A DNA stretch of 9,289 nt from Methylococcaceae bacterium (lineage in GTDB: Bacteria > Pseudomonadota > Gammaproteobacteria > Methylococcales > Methylomonadaceae): NCBI GenBank assembly GCA_013138855.1, contig WTBX01000328.1:1-9289 (forward strand), written 5' to 3'. Made by a program: the position numbers and the translations under genes. The notes under the pieces were generated by a model, which was given only the letters and a program-made list of their open reading frames with translations, was not told the origin of the DNA and ran no database searches. Shown piece by piece: positions 1 through 7,118 of this stretch (the first letter of the stretch is position 1; each line of letters opens with the position of its first letter).

Positions 1-16
1 TGTGCTCTTCCGATCT
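1..16 (+). other. Residual Illumina TruSeq adapter sequence
   Basis: The first 16 bases, TGTGCTCTTCCGATCT, are identical to the 3' end of the standard Illumina TruSeq read-2 adapter. They sit exactly at the edge of the window, as untrimmed adapter at a contig end would. The bases are not biological and should be excluded from any translation of the cyclase gene that follows. Real sequence probably begins at about base 17. Confidence 0.9.
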
Positions 17-18
17 CT

Positions 19-330
19 CTTGATATGCGTGAGTTTATACACATTTATAATAAACAAAAAAACCTGCAACTTAGTATTCGCATAGGCATACATACAGGTC
101 CTGTCATAGCAGGAATCATTGGAACAAAAAAGTTTTCCTATGATTTATGGGGTGATGCTGTAAATCTGGCATCAAGAATGGAATCCCATGCCTTACCAGG
201 AAAAATTCAGGTTACAAAAGCAACCTACTTATTATTAAAAAAGGAATTCGATTTTGAAGAAAGAGGACTAGTGGAAATTAAAGGAAAAGGTGAAATGCAA
301 ACATATTTTCTTGAGGGGCATAAAGCGTAA
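19..330 (+). CDS. Class III adenylate cyclase, C-terminal fragment (5' end missing)
   Basis: This is the last ~104 residues of a class III nucleotide cyclase, which makes cAMP from ATP. The frame is open to base 1, but bases 1-16 are adapter, so the gene is cut by the contig edge. The ATG at base 25 lies inside the catalytic domain and is not the true start. The fragment shows the conserved core RIGIHTGPVIAGIIG followed by KKFSYDLWGDAVNLASRME. In the family, the Asp of YDLWG recognises adenine, and the Asn of AVN and Arg of ASR stabilise the transition state; all three are present, favouring adenylate over guanylate cyclase. The two metal-binding Asp residues and any sensory domain would be in the missing part. 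The protein ends soon after the domain (FLEGHKA), so the catalytic domain is C-terminal. It is convergent with the REC-kinase at 370; the 39-bp gap contains only a weak ATCAT-AAA-ATGAT hairpin and no clear terminator. Confidence 0.9.
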   Translation, partial: LDMREFIHIYNKQKNLQLSIRIGIHTGPVIAGIIGTKKFSYDLWGDAVNLASRMESHALPGKIQVTKATYLLLKKEFDFEERGLVEIKGKGEMQTYFLEGHKA

Positions 331-369
331 TATCATAAAATGATGGTAACTACTCAGCCACCCTATATT

Positions 370-1476
370 TTAAAATAATGTAATAATAATCGTTGTACCA
401 TGAGGTTTATTATCATCAATTTTTTCTGTCGAAATAATATTAATCGTGCCATTATAGGACTCCACAAAGTCCTTAACTAGTGGCATTCCAAAGCCTGTTC
501 CCGTTTCTCCCATTGTCCCTGTTCTTGTGGTTGGTTTGTTGATGGCAAAAATATCTGCACATAGAGCGGCTGACATGCCTGTACCAAAATCTTGTATTGT
601 GAGTTTAATTTTTTCATCTATTATTGAAGCCTCAATAATAATTTTCGAGCCAGAATAAGAAAATTTTACCGCATTAGTTAGTAGGTTAAGAACCACTGAG
701 TTTATAAATGAAACTGCCTCAACTTGTACCGTTATATCATCTGCAATATTTATAATAGGTTCGATTTTTTTAGTAATAAATTTATTATTAATAATTAATA
801 TCGCCTGTTTAATTAAAGGTTTCAAATCTAATTTCTCTAGCTTTACTTTATATTTTCCCTCTTCTAAACACATAGTTTCACTGACTAAATCAATAATTTC
901 TATTGCATTGTTTGTTGCTGATTTAATCAATTGATGATACTCAGGTATGTTGTCTGCTTCTTTTTCTATTTCCAAAAGCTCGATTAAAGTACTTGTCGCA
1001 CCTACTGAGTTTTTTAAATCATGGCATAAAATATGAATTAACTCATTTCGTTGCTTATTTTTCTTAGCAATAATTTGCAGACTAAAATATAAATGAAGAT
1101 GGGTCTTTATACGTGCTAAAACTTCAGCACTATTAAAGGGTTTAGTAATATAATCTTCCGCGCCTAATTCTAAGCCTTTAATAATATCTGTACCTTCACA
1201 ACGAGCGGATAAAAAAATAACCGGAATATCCTTGGTTTTGCTGTCAGCTTTTAATTGTTTACAAACTTCAAAGCCATCCATTTCAGGCATTTTAATATCT
1301 AACAAAATTAAATCCGGTCGCATCATGCAAATAGCTACCATCGCAGCTTTTCCATTGGTAACAGGGCGTGATTCATAGCCATTTTCAAGCAACATATCTG
1401 TCAATAGTTTTAAATTATCAATTAAATCATCGACAATCAATATATTAGCTTTTTCATGAGTTTCTGGGTTAATCAT
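370..1476 (-). CDS. Receiver-histidine kinase (REC-HisKA-HATPase), soluble
   Basis: This 368-residue two-component protein has an N-terminal receiver and a C-terminal kinase. REC spans about 10-127: acidic pair D16-D17, phospho-acceptor D60 in LLDIKMPEMDG, and K112 in TKPF, all intact. HisKA is at about 140-205 with H152 in the H-box CHDLKN. HATPase_c spans about 245-368 with the N-box N264/N268, G1 box DFGTGM (296-301) and G2 box GTGFGMPLV (326-334). There is no membrane segment or signal peptide, so it should be cytoplasmic. In this family order, phosphorylation of REC is expected to control the attached kinase, so the protein can receive a phosphoryl group from a partner. The obvious candidate is the hybrid kinase just upstream, whose stop is 9 bp from this start. 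AAGGA lies 6 bases before the ATG. The output target is not in the window. Confidence 0.93.
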   Translation of the reverse strand: MINPETHEKANILIVDDLIDNLKLLTDMLLENGYESRPVTNGKAAMVAICMMRPDLILLDIKMPEMDGFEVCKQLKADSKTKDIPVIFLSARCEGTDIIKGLELGAEDYITKPFNSAEVLARIKTHLHLYFSLQIIAKKNKQRNELIHILCHDLKNSVGATSTLIELLEIEKEADNIPEYHQLIKSATNNAIEIIDLVSETMCLEEGKYKVKLEKLDLKPLIKQAILIINNKFITKKIEPIINIADDITVQVEAVSFINSVVLNLLTNAVKFSYSGSKIIIEASIIDEKIKLTIQDFGTGMSAALCADIFAINKPTTRTGTMGETGTGFGMPLVKDFVESYNGTINIISTEKIDDNKPHGTTIIITLF

Positions 1477-1485
1477 TCGGATTCC

Positions 1486-4400
1486 TTATTTTTCAAGTAA
1501 CGATAATAATTTCTCATATTCAAAGTTTTCAATGCTTACTCTTATAAAGTTAGAAAGCTGAGGTTTTTCTTTACCTATGCCTGCAACAAGGCTATTAATT
1601 TTAATCATATCAATTGCTTTAATAGCCCAAATAAGTTCTTCTTTTAAGGTAGATGGTAGTGTTTGTAGTAATGTTTCATACTGTGATTTATCTTGAGATG
1701 GAGAAGTTTTTAAATCATCGGTATCTGCTTGATAAATATATTTAAGTTTTAAGTGGTCTTTTACAGTGGATAAAAGCTGAGTAGTTTTAAATGGTTTACC
1801 AATAAAATCATCACATCCAGATTCTAAAACCGTTTTTTTTCTATCAGAAAAGACGGATGCCGTTATGGCAATAATAATGGGGCGTTTACCTACTAACCCT
1901 CTAATGGTTTCTGTTGCCTTATAGCCATTCATTATAGGCATTTTCATATCCATTAAAATTAAATCTGGATGCCAATTAAGATACTTATTAATCGCTTCTA
2001 CACCATTTTCAGCCTCTTGAAGTTCAAACCCTAATGGCTCTAAAATAGCGTAAAGTAATAAACGATTAGACTCTAAATTATCAACAATTAAAATCTTATA
2101 CTGCTGTTGACCAACAATGCCTACTATGTTAAGCGGTGGGTCGTCTTTTTGAGGTGAGCTTATCGTCTGCTTAAGTTTTAATAAAATATCAAATTTAAAA
2201 CAAGACCCTTGGTTTACTTGGCTTTCAACACTAATTTTACCGCCCATTAATTCTACAAAATGTTGGCTAATGGTTAAACCTAGCCCTGTTCCTTCATCAC
2301 CTTCTTTGGTAATAGAAGCTTGTTCAAAGTTACGAAAAATATTAACTACCTCTTCTTTTGCAATGCCGCAACCTGTATCTTCTATTTCAAAATAACACCT
2401 GATATTGTTATTGTTCATTAATTGATGGTTAATACGTAATATAACTCTTCCATTTTGAGTAAATTTAATGGCATTACCTATTAAGTTAACCAAAATTTGT
2501 TTGAGTTTAATTCTATCCCCAAAAAGACTAATGGGCATCGTATCACTATACTTTACATCTAGTATCAAACATTTATCGCTAACTTTTTCTTGAAACATAT
2601 ATTGCAGGTCACTGACTATCTGTAAAAGGTTAAACTCTTTGATTGATAAACGTGCATGACCTGATTCAATTTTAGCAATATCTAACACATCATTAATCAA
2701 ATCCAATAAATGCTCTCCACTTCGATTAATAATTTGTAATTTTTTATATTGTTTAGCTGTTAAATTTTTCTCAAGACTCATTATTTGTGAAAAACCTAAA
2801 ATTGCATTTAATGGTGTACGTAATTCATGGCTCATATTCGCTAAAAATATGCTTTTAGATTCATTTGCCTCTAAAGACTCAACTAAAACTTCGGATAAAA
2901 ATATATTTTTTTCAGTCAATTGGCTTTGAGTATCTTTAAGTTCAGAAGTACGTTTTTCTACAAGCAATTCAGTTTTTAAAGTTCTTCCTGTTAGCATTAA
3001 TAAGGTTATCACTGCAAAACTGCAAAATAATAGTCCACTAGTCATTGTTAGCCATAAATTCCATGAAGCCTTGATAGTATAAAAATCATTAGTCACAGTA
3101 TAAATGGCAGTTAATTTTCTATTTGCAATAGAGATATGTTTTACTATTTTTATAGGATTGCCTGAAGATTGTGCTTGCGTTTTGCTCTTATGACAGCGAT
3201 AAATTAATTGTTTTTGATCATAAATACTCAAAGTAAAGTAATGCTGATTAAAACTATTTAAAATATTTTCTATAATATCTTTAGGACGTAAAACTGTTGC
3301 AGTAACGCCTAAAAAATCTTCAGTAATAGTATGTTTATTAAAAACAGGCGCGTAAATGATATAACTATAAACCTGCTCTGTATCTTGTACTAATTGTAAC
3401 GGTACAGAAGAGGTCAGTTTTTTACTTGTTTGTGCTAAACGTAAATTTTCTTTAGCTAAAGGGTTACTAAGAACATTAAATCCAAATGCTTTTTTATTAG
3501 CGTGATAAGGCTCTAAAAACAAAATGGGAAAATATTTAGTTGCAGCGGCTGCTGGAACCATTTGAGCACTGCTGTTTTTTTCAGTAATACGAACATTTTC
3601 TCCCTGTATGGACTCAAACCTTTCTCGGTTTTTATGCTCAACTTTAGGAATCCACTCTAATGCAGTAATTGCTTTGTGCTGTTTTAATAAGGGTGCGGTT
3701 AGCGAGTGAAACTCGGCACGATTTACTTGCTCTGAACTATCAAATAAAGCCTTCATAATTTTCGCACTTTTTACAATATGTGAAACATCATTTTCTAAGG
3801 TTTTATGAAGCGGTAATACTTGGTTAGCAAACAAAGTTTCTAGGCGATTTTGTTCTAGTTTTTCGATAGAGAAAAATAATAGGAAAATAACTAAGAAAGT
3901 CACAGATATAGGCACTGCGACAGTCTTGATTCGCTGTCGCCATATTTTTCTGGGTGGGGCAAAAAATATTAGTAATAAGGGGGTGAAAATAATAACGCCA
4001 ATGCTGTCGCCTATCCACCATGTTAGCCACGTTAACAAATACTCATTATCAGAAATAACCCCATTAATTAAAAAAATACTCGTCCCAATAGTTGGTGAAA
4101 TAGCACAGCAGATAATAGCTATTAATACGAAACGTGTAATTGAACTATCATCAATTAAAGGGTCTTGATACGGTAAATTATATTTTAAAAAGCTCGCGCC
4201 TAAATAGGCTTGAGCACTTGATGCACTAGCGAGTGAGAATGCTAAAGGTAATAGGGAAGATAAATCATCCAACGCTGTTGTAATAAATGATTGATAGACC
4301 TGTGCTAAAAACTCCCCTAAAAAAATAGCAATGGCAGCACGGAACCCGTAAAGATAGCATCCTGTTAACGCAATGCCCGCTGCTGGCCAAAAAGGACTTG

Positions 4401-4512
4401 CACCAGTTGGTGCAATGGTCAGTAATTTACCTATTTGTGTCGCTATGAGGTAAGCTAGAACCAACCATAAGCAGACTTTATTTATATTTAATTCTTTATT
4501 ATCAATATCCAT
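1486..4512 (-). CDS. Membrane hybrid histidine kinase: MASE1-CHASE-HisKA-HATPase-REC
   Basis: This 1008-residue inner-membrane sensor kinase begins with a MASE1-like multi-helix region (about 12-185; typical TGASPFWPAAGIAL at 36-49). A further membrane helix (~196-214) leads into a periplasmic CHASE-like domain (~219-440), and a last helix (~483-503) returns to the cytoplasm. A coiled linker (~508-550) precedes HisKA with H562 in ANMSHELRTPLNAILGFSQ. HATPase_c follows (N-box N676/N680, G1 DTGCG from 712, G2 GTGLGL 741-746). A C-terminal REC (~805-925) keeps phospho-acceptor D855 and K906. The second residue of its acidic pair is Asn (D811-N812) where family members usually have Asp, so Mg2+ binding may be weakened. 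The last ~65 residues form a helical tail (TLPSTLKEELIWAI to FEYEKLLSLLEK) resembling tails of other hybrid kinases; it is not an obvious Hpt. The ligand is unknown. A weak AAGG lies 4 bases before the start. Confidence 0.93.
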   Translation of the reverse strand: MDIDNKELNINKVCLWLVLAYLIATQIGKLLTIAPTGASPFWPAAGIALTGCYLYGFRAAIAIFLGEFLAQVYQSFITTALDDLSSLLPLAFSLASASSAQAYLGASFLKYNLPYQDPLIDDSSITRFVLIAIICCAISPTIGTSIFLINGVISDNEYLLTWLTWWIGDSIGVIIFTPLLLIFFAPPRKIWRQRIKTVAVPISVTFLVIFLLFFSIEKLEQNRLETLFANQVLPLHKTLENDVSHIVKSAKIMKALFDSSEQVNRAEFHSLTAPLLKQHKAITALEWIPKVEHKNRERFESIQGENVRITEKNSSAQMVPAAAATKYFPILFLEPYHANKKAFGFNVLSNPLAKENLRLAQTSKKLTSSVPLQLVQDTEQVYSYIIYAPVFNKHTITEDFLGVTATVLRPKDIIENILNSFNQHYFTLSIYDQKQLIYRCHKSKTQAQSSGNPIKIVKHISIANRKLTAIYTVTNDFYTIKASWNLWLTMTSGLLFCSFAVITLLMLTGRTLKTELLVEKRTSELKDTQSQLTEKNIFLSEVLVESLEANESKSIFLANMSHELRTPLNAILGFSQIMSLEKNLTAKQYKKLQIINRSGEHLLDLINDVLDIAKIESGHARLSIKEFNLLQIVSDLQYMFQEKVSDKCLILDVKYSDTMPISLFGDRIKLKQILVNLIGNAIKFTQNGRVILRINHQLMNNNNIRCYFEIEDTGCGIAKEEVVNIFRNFEQASITKEGDEGTGLGLTISQHFVELMGGKISVESQVNQGSCFKFDILLKLKQTISSPQKDDPPLNIVGIVGQQQYKILIVDNLESNRLLLYAILEPLGFELQEAENGVEAINKYLNWHPDLILMDMKMPIMNGYKATETIRGLVGKRPIIIAITASVFSDRKKTVLESGCDDFIGKPFKTTQLLSTVKDHLKLKYIYQADTDDLKTSPSQDKSQYETLLQTLPSTLKEELIWAIKAIDMIKINSLVAGIGKEKPQLSNFIRVSIENFEYEKLLSLLEK

Positions 4513-4608
4513 CAGGCCTTAATGATTATTTATTGGTTTAACTAATTTTTTTGCGTAGAAATAATAAACAAAGAATCATACGCCTATTGTCTTGTTTTAT
4601 GGCTAAAA

Positions 4609-5565
4609 TTAGCTTGGAATAGCAATGCTTTCAACCATTTCTTTAACCAAAGCGGTTGTCTCAACTCCTGAAAACTTGCTTTGAGAATCCAAACTCAAAC
4701 GATGTGCTATCACAGGTACTGCTAGTTCTTGAATCACATCAGGTGTTACAAACTCAAAGCCATCTAATAAAGATAAGGCTTGCGAGCATTTCATTAACAT
4801 CAACGAAGCTCTAGGACTCGCACCTAAGTTAATTTCAGCATTATTTCGCGTTGCTGCAACTATCTCGACAATATAATGCTTCAATTCCTCACTAATACGC
4901 ACTTGCTTAACTTGCTGTTGCAGGGTTTGTAACTCTTCCAGATTAACACAGGGTTTTAATGATTCTAAAGGATGCGCTTGCCCTTGCGAATTTAAAATAG
5001 CAACCTCTTGTTCACACGACACATAACCTAAACTAAATTTCATCGCAAAACGGTCTAATTGGGCTTCGGGGAGAGGATAAGTACCGTGAAATTCAATCGG
5101 GTTTTGGGTGGCAATCACAAAAAAAGGCGAGGGTAGGGCGCGGATGTGTCGTTCAATACTGACTTGATTTTCAGCCATCGCCTCTAATAAAGCGGACTGA
5201 GTACGCGGTGAGGCACGATTAATTTCATCCGCCAATAAAATATTACAAAAAATCGCCCCTTTTTCAAAACGAAAACTCTGTTTTTGAGGATCGAAAATAG
5301 AAATCCCTAAAATATCAGACGGCAATAAATCGGGTGTAAATTGAATGCGTTGAAATTCCGTCTCACAGGAAATAGCCAACGCTTTAGCTAAAGTCGTTTT
5401 TCCTGTACCCGGTACATCCTCTAATAACACATGCCCACCACTACTAAAAGCGGCTAATAACCATTGCAGCGTTCGACGCTGACCGAACATAACCTGTTCT
5501 AAATTGGTATAAAGCTTATTAAAAATATTGTGTGCAAGTGCGAAATCGGGGCTTAGTTCGGTCAT
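4609..5565 (-). CDS. MoxR-family AAA+ ATPase
   Basis: This 318-residue protein is a full-length MoxR-type AAA+ ATPase, a cytoplasmic family that remodels or activates partner proteins, often together with DUF58 and von Willebrand A-domain proteins. Walker A is VPGTGKTT (K56), Walker B is ILLADEINR (D113-E114), sensor 1 is IATQNP (N155), the arginine finger region is LPEAQLDRF (R172), and sensor 2 is GASPRAS (R252). The C-terminal lid continues through FVTPDVIQELAVPVIAHRL. All ATPase residues are present, so it should be active. AGGAAG lies just upstream of the ATG. No DUF58 or VWA partner is encoded next to it; its neighbours are a protease-TerB protein upstream and a sensor kinase 96 bp downstream. 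Its substrate cannot be deduced; the upstream protease-TerB protein is a speculative candidate partner. Confidence 0.93.
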   Translation of the reverse strand: MTELSPDFALAHNIFNKLYTNLEQVMFGQRRTLQWLLAAFSSGGHVLLEDVPGTGKTTLAKALAISCETEFQRIQFTPDLLPSDILGISIFDPQKQSFRFEKGAIFCNILLADEINRASPRTQSALLEAMAENQVSIERHIRALPSPFFVIATQNPIEFHGTYPLPEAQLDRFAMKFSLGYVSCEQEVAILNSQGQAHPLESLKPCVNLEELQTLQQQVKQVRISEELKHYIVEIVAATRNNAEINLGASPRASLMLMKCSQALSLLDGFEFVTPDVIQELAVPVIAHRLSLDSQSKFSGVETTALVKEMVESIAIPS

Positions 5566-5608
5566 AATCTTCCTGAATTTAATTAAAGGACTCGGGAATT
5601 AATAATCT

Positions 5609-5668
5609 ACCATGAAGAGCATGAAGAACATGGAGAAAAAACTTCATGTTCTTCATGCTCTTCATGGT
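5609..5668. repeat. Long hairpin-forming inverted repeat with 9-mer subunits
   Basis: Two 24-bp arms are perfect inverted complements: 5609-5632 (starting ACCATGAAGAGC) and 5645-5668 (ending GCTCTTCATGGT). Three further near-paired bases (GAG with CTT, one wobble) leave a loop of six A. Each arm is built from degenerate 9-base units (ATGAAGAGC, ATGAAGAAC, ATGGAGAAA). The hairpin sits in the 173-bp gap between the protease and moxR genes and has no run of T after it in either direction, so it does not look like a classical intrinsic terminator. It is more like an intergenic repeat element (REP- or MITE-like), though as RNA it would still fold strongly and could affect stability or read-through. 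Confidence 0.9.
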
Positions 5669-5720
5669 TATAAAATTTACTATGGGTAGATATTTATTTC
5701 TCGCGCCCTAACAATGAACC

Positions 5721-5733
5721 ATTGATAATTAAC
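5721..5733. repeat. 13-bp inverted repeat, left copy (downstream of protease)
   Basis: ATTGATAATTAAC here is the exact reverse complement of GTTAATTATCAAT at 7104-7116. The two copies bracket the protease-TerB gene, one just after its stop and one just before its ribosome binding site. The sequence is AT-rich and of low complexity, so it may be a common intergenic motif of this genome rather than the end of a mobile unit. Confidence 0.6.
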
Positions 5734-5738
5734 TTTTT

Positions 5739-7076
5739 TTAAAAAAGTGTCTCAAAAGTCACTAAATCATATTTTTCTAATGTTTCATTAAATAAAGCGG
5801 TGGCTGTTTCTCCCGCTATCTCTAAATCTTTGGCTAATTGCCCCCAATAATCCATTTCTTCCTCGGTTAATTCTTCATCCGCAATGGCAAATTCGGCTGA
5901 AATTTGAAAGGTTGCGAGGGATAAATCTTCGGCTAAAATCACTTGTATTGAGGCGTTATAGAGCATATCTAAACCGCCTGCTTCGATTAGTGCATCAATT
6001 TTTTCCTGCAAAGCATCGGTATTTATTTCATATTCTTCATAGAGTGCGTCTAGCAAGTCTGCTTCTTCTGAGGCTAAACCATCGACTTCACAACCGAGTA
6101 AACAAATGACGGCAATTGCTTCAACTTGGGTTAAGTAGCAGGTATCGCCTTCTTCGGCTTCTTCATAAAATTCCTCATCGACTTCTTCGTCTTCAAACCA
6201 AACCTCTTCACTTAAATCGACATCGGTTTGCCCTTTAATTTTCCAGCATTCAAAACAAAGTTCTTCATCGGTAAAATACTGATAAGGAATATAACAATAA
6301 CCGTCTTCGCCCCATTCTTCTCCCCATGAATTACGCACAATAAAGGATTCGATGCTGTCTTTATAGCCTACGCAGAGCATGGCATGATTACCATGAGATT
6401 CACGCCCTTCTTCGCTATCAAAATCTGGCATCGGCACACGACCATGCGAATTAACTTGGTCGAATGATTTAAACAGGGTTAAACCAAACACAAAGGGATA
6501 ACCTTCGGCTAAACAATGCTTCATCGTATGGAGATCTAAAGGGATTTTTTCGGGCTGTTCCCATTGAAACTCAGGCACATCTTTTAATTCTTCGGCCTCG
6601 TCATAAGCATCAGCAGCAGGCGGTTCATTAACATTGACAACTTTTCCATCGTCTTTTACTTCATACGGCCATGTATCTTCGTGACATAGCCCTTGATCCA
6701 TTAGCATTTCCAAGGCTTGCGAAATACTACTGCCTTGATCCAGAATTTCTTCTTCACCTTCTAACTCAGCCGCTAAAGCGCGGGCGTTGTAATACAAAAA
6801 TAAGCGGCTAAAATCAACTTCATAACCTAGACGATTCATAAAATATTCATAACCGCCCACCACCGCATTAGCGGTACAACTATTCGCGCCTGCCTGATTT
6901 TCTACCCCAGTCATAAATTCGCGCAAATCAACTTGCTGAGGTAGTTCATCTTCTGCAAATCGCTCCGCACTATATGACTGGGCATCTGTTGCTTCCGTCA
7001 ATTGACAGCCACTTAATGCCCGCCAAGAACCTGTTATACGGTCAACTGCGTAAGACAGTGAACTTGTATTCGCCAT
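5739..7076 (-). CDS. Papain-like (C1A) cysteine protease fused to a TerB-like domain
   Basis: This 445-residue protein has two parts. Residues ~45-282 are a C1A papain-like peptidase: oxyanion Q61 and nucleophile C67 in NQAGANSCTAN, His H231 in NHAMLCVGY, and Asn N249 in VRNSWGEEWG. The triad and the six-residue Q-C spacing match papain. After a strongly acidic linker (~284-312), residues ~313-430 resemble a TerB-type helical domain: two related halves with acidic motifs CEVDGLASEEADLL (329-342) and AIADEELTEEE (397-407), as in tellurite-resistance TerB. There is no signal peptide, membrane helix or inhibitor propeptide, since the nucleophile is only 67 residues from the start. It should be made active in the cytoplasm unless exported by another route. 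AGAGG (7085-7089) lies 8 bases before the ATG. It starts 42 bp after tssJ and is probably co-transcribed. Substrate unknown; T6SS cargo or accessory factor is possible. The protease call is firm, TerB likely. Confidence 0.88.
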   Translation of the reverse strand: MANTSSLSYAVDRITGSWRALSGCQLTEATDAQSYSAERFAEDELPQQVDLREFMTGVENQAGANSCTANAVVGGYEYFMNRLGYEVDFSRLFLYYNARALAAELEGEEEILDQGSSISQALEMLMDQGLCHEDTWPYEVKDDGKVVNVNEPPAADAYDEAEELKDVPEFQWEQPEKIPLDLHTMKHCLAEGYPFVFGLTLFKSFDQVNSHGRVPMPDFDSEEGRESHGNHAMLCVGYKDSIESFIVRNSWGEEWGEDGYCYIPYQYFTDEELCFECWKIKGQTDVDLSEEVWFEDEEVDEEFYEEAEEGDTCYLTQVEAIAVICLLGCEVDGLASEEADLLDALYEEYEINTDALQEKIDALIEAGGLDMLYNASIQVILAEDLSLATFQISAEFAIADEELTEEEMDYWGQLAKDLEIAGETATALFNETLEKYDLVTFETLF

Positions 7077-7103
7077 TTCAATATCCTCTTTTTACTAATA
7101 ATT

Positions 7104-7116
7104 GTTAATTATCAAT
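7104..7116. repeat. 13-bp inverted repeat, right copy (upstream of protease)
   Basis: GTTAATTATCAAT is the exact reverse complement of 5721-5733. It lies within the 42-bp spacer between the tssJ stop and the protease start, so any promoter or RNA structure specific to the protease would have to overlap it. Confidence 0.6.
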
Positions 7117-7118
7117 TT

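Noticed and set aside
3926..4168. Open frames on the + strand opposite the hybrid kinase, and others opposite the protease and tssJ
   Set aside because: They lie antisense to clear domain-bearing genes, show no family motifs and have biased composition (for example Ser/Pro/Ala-rich opposite the tssJ repeat).
4548..4586. T-run followed by GCGTA...TACGC as a terminator between moxR and the hybrid kinase
   Set aside because: The stem is only five bases with a loop of over 20. On the transcribed minus strand the hairpin is followed by A, not T, so it is not an intrinsic terminator.
5732..5748. ACTTTTTTTAAAAAAGT at the protease stop as a terminator hairpin
   Set aside because: It is a near-palindrome of A and T with no loop and very weak pairing, overlapping the stop codon. 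Not convincing.
7002..7010. LSGC near residue 24 of the protease as a lipobox
   Set aside because: The preceding residues are polar (SLSYAVDRITGSWRA) with no hydrophobic stretch, so this is not a lipoprotein signal.
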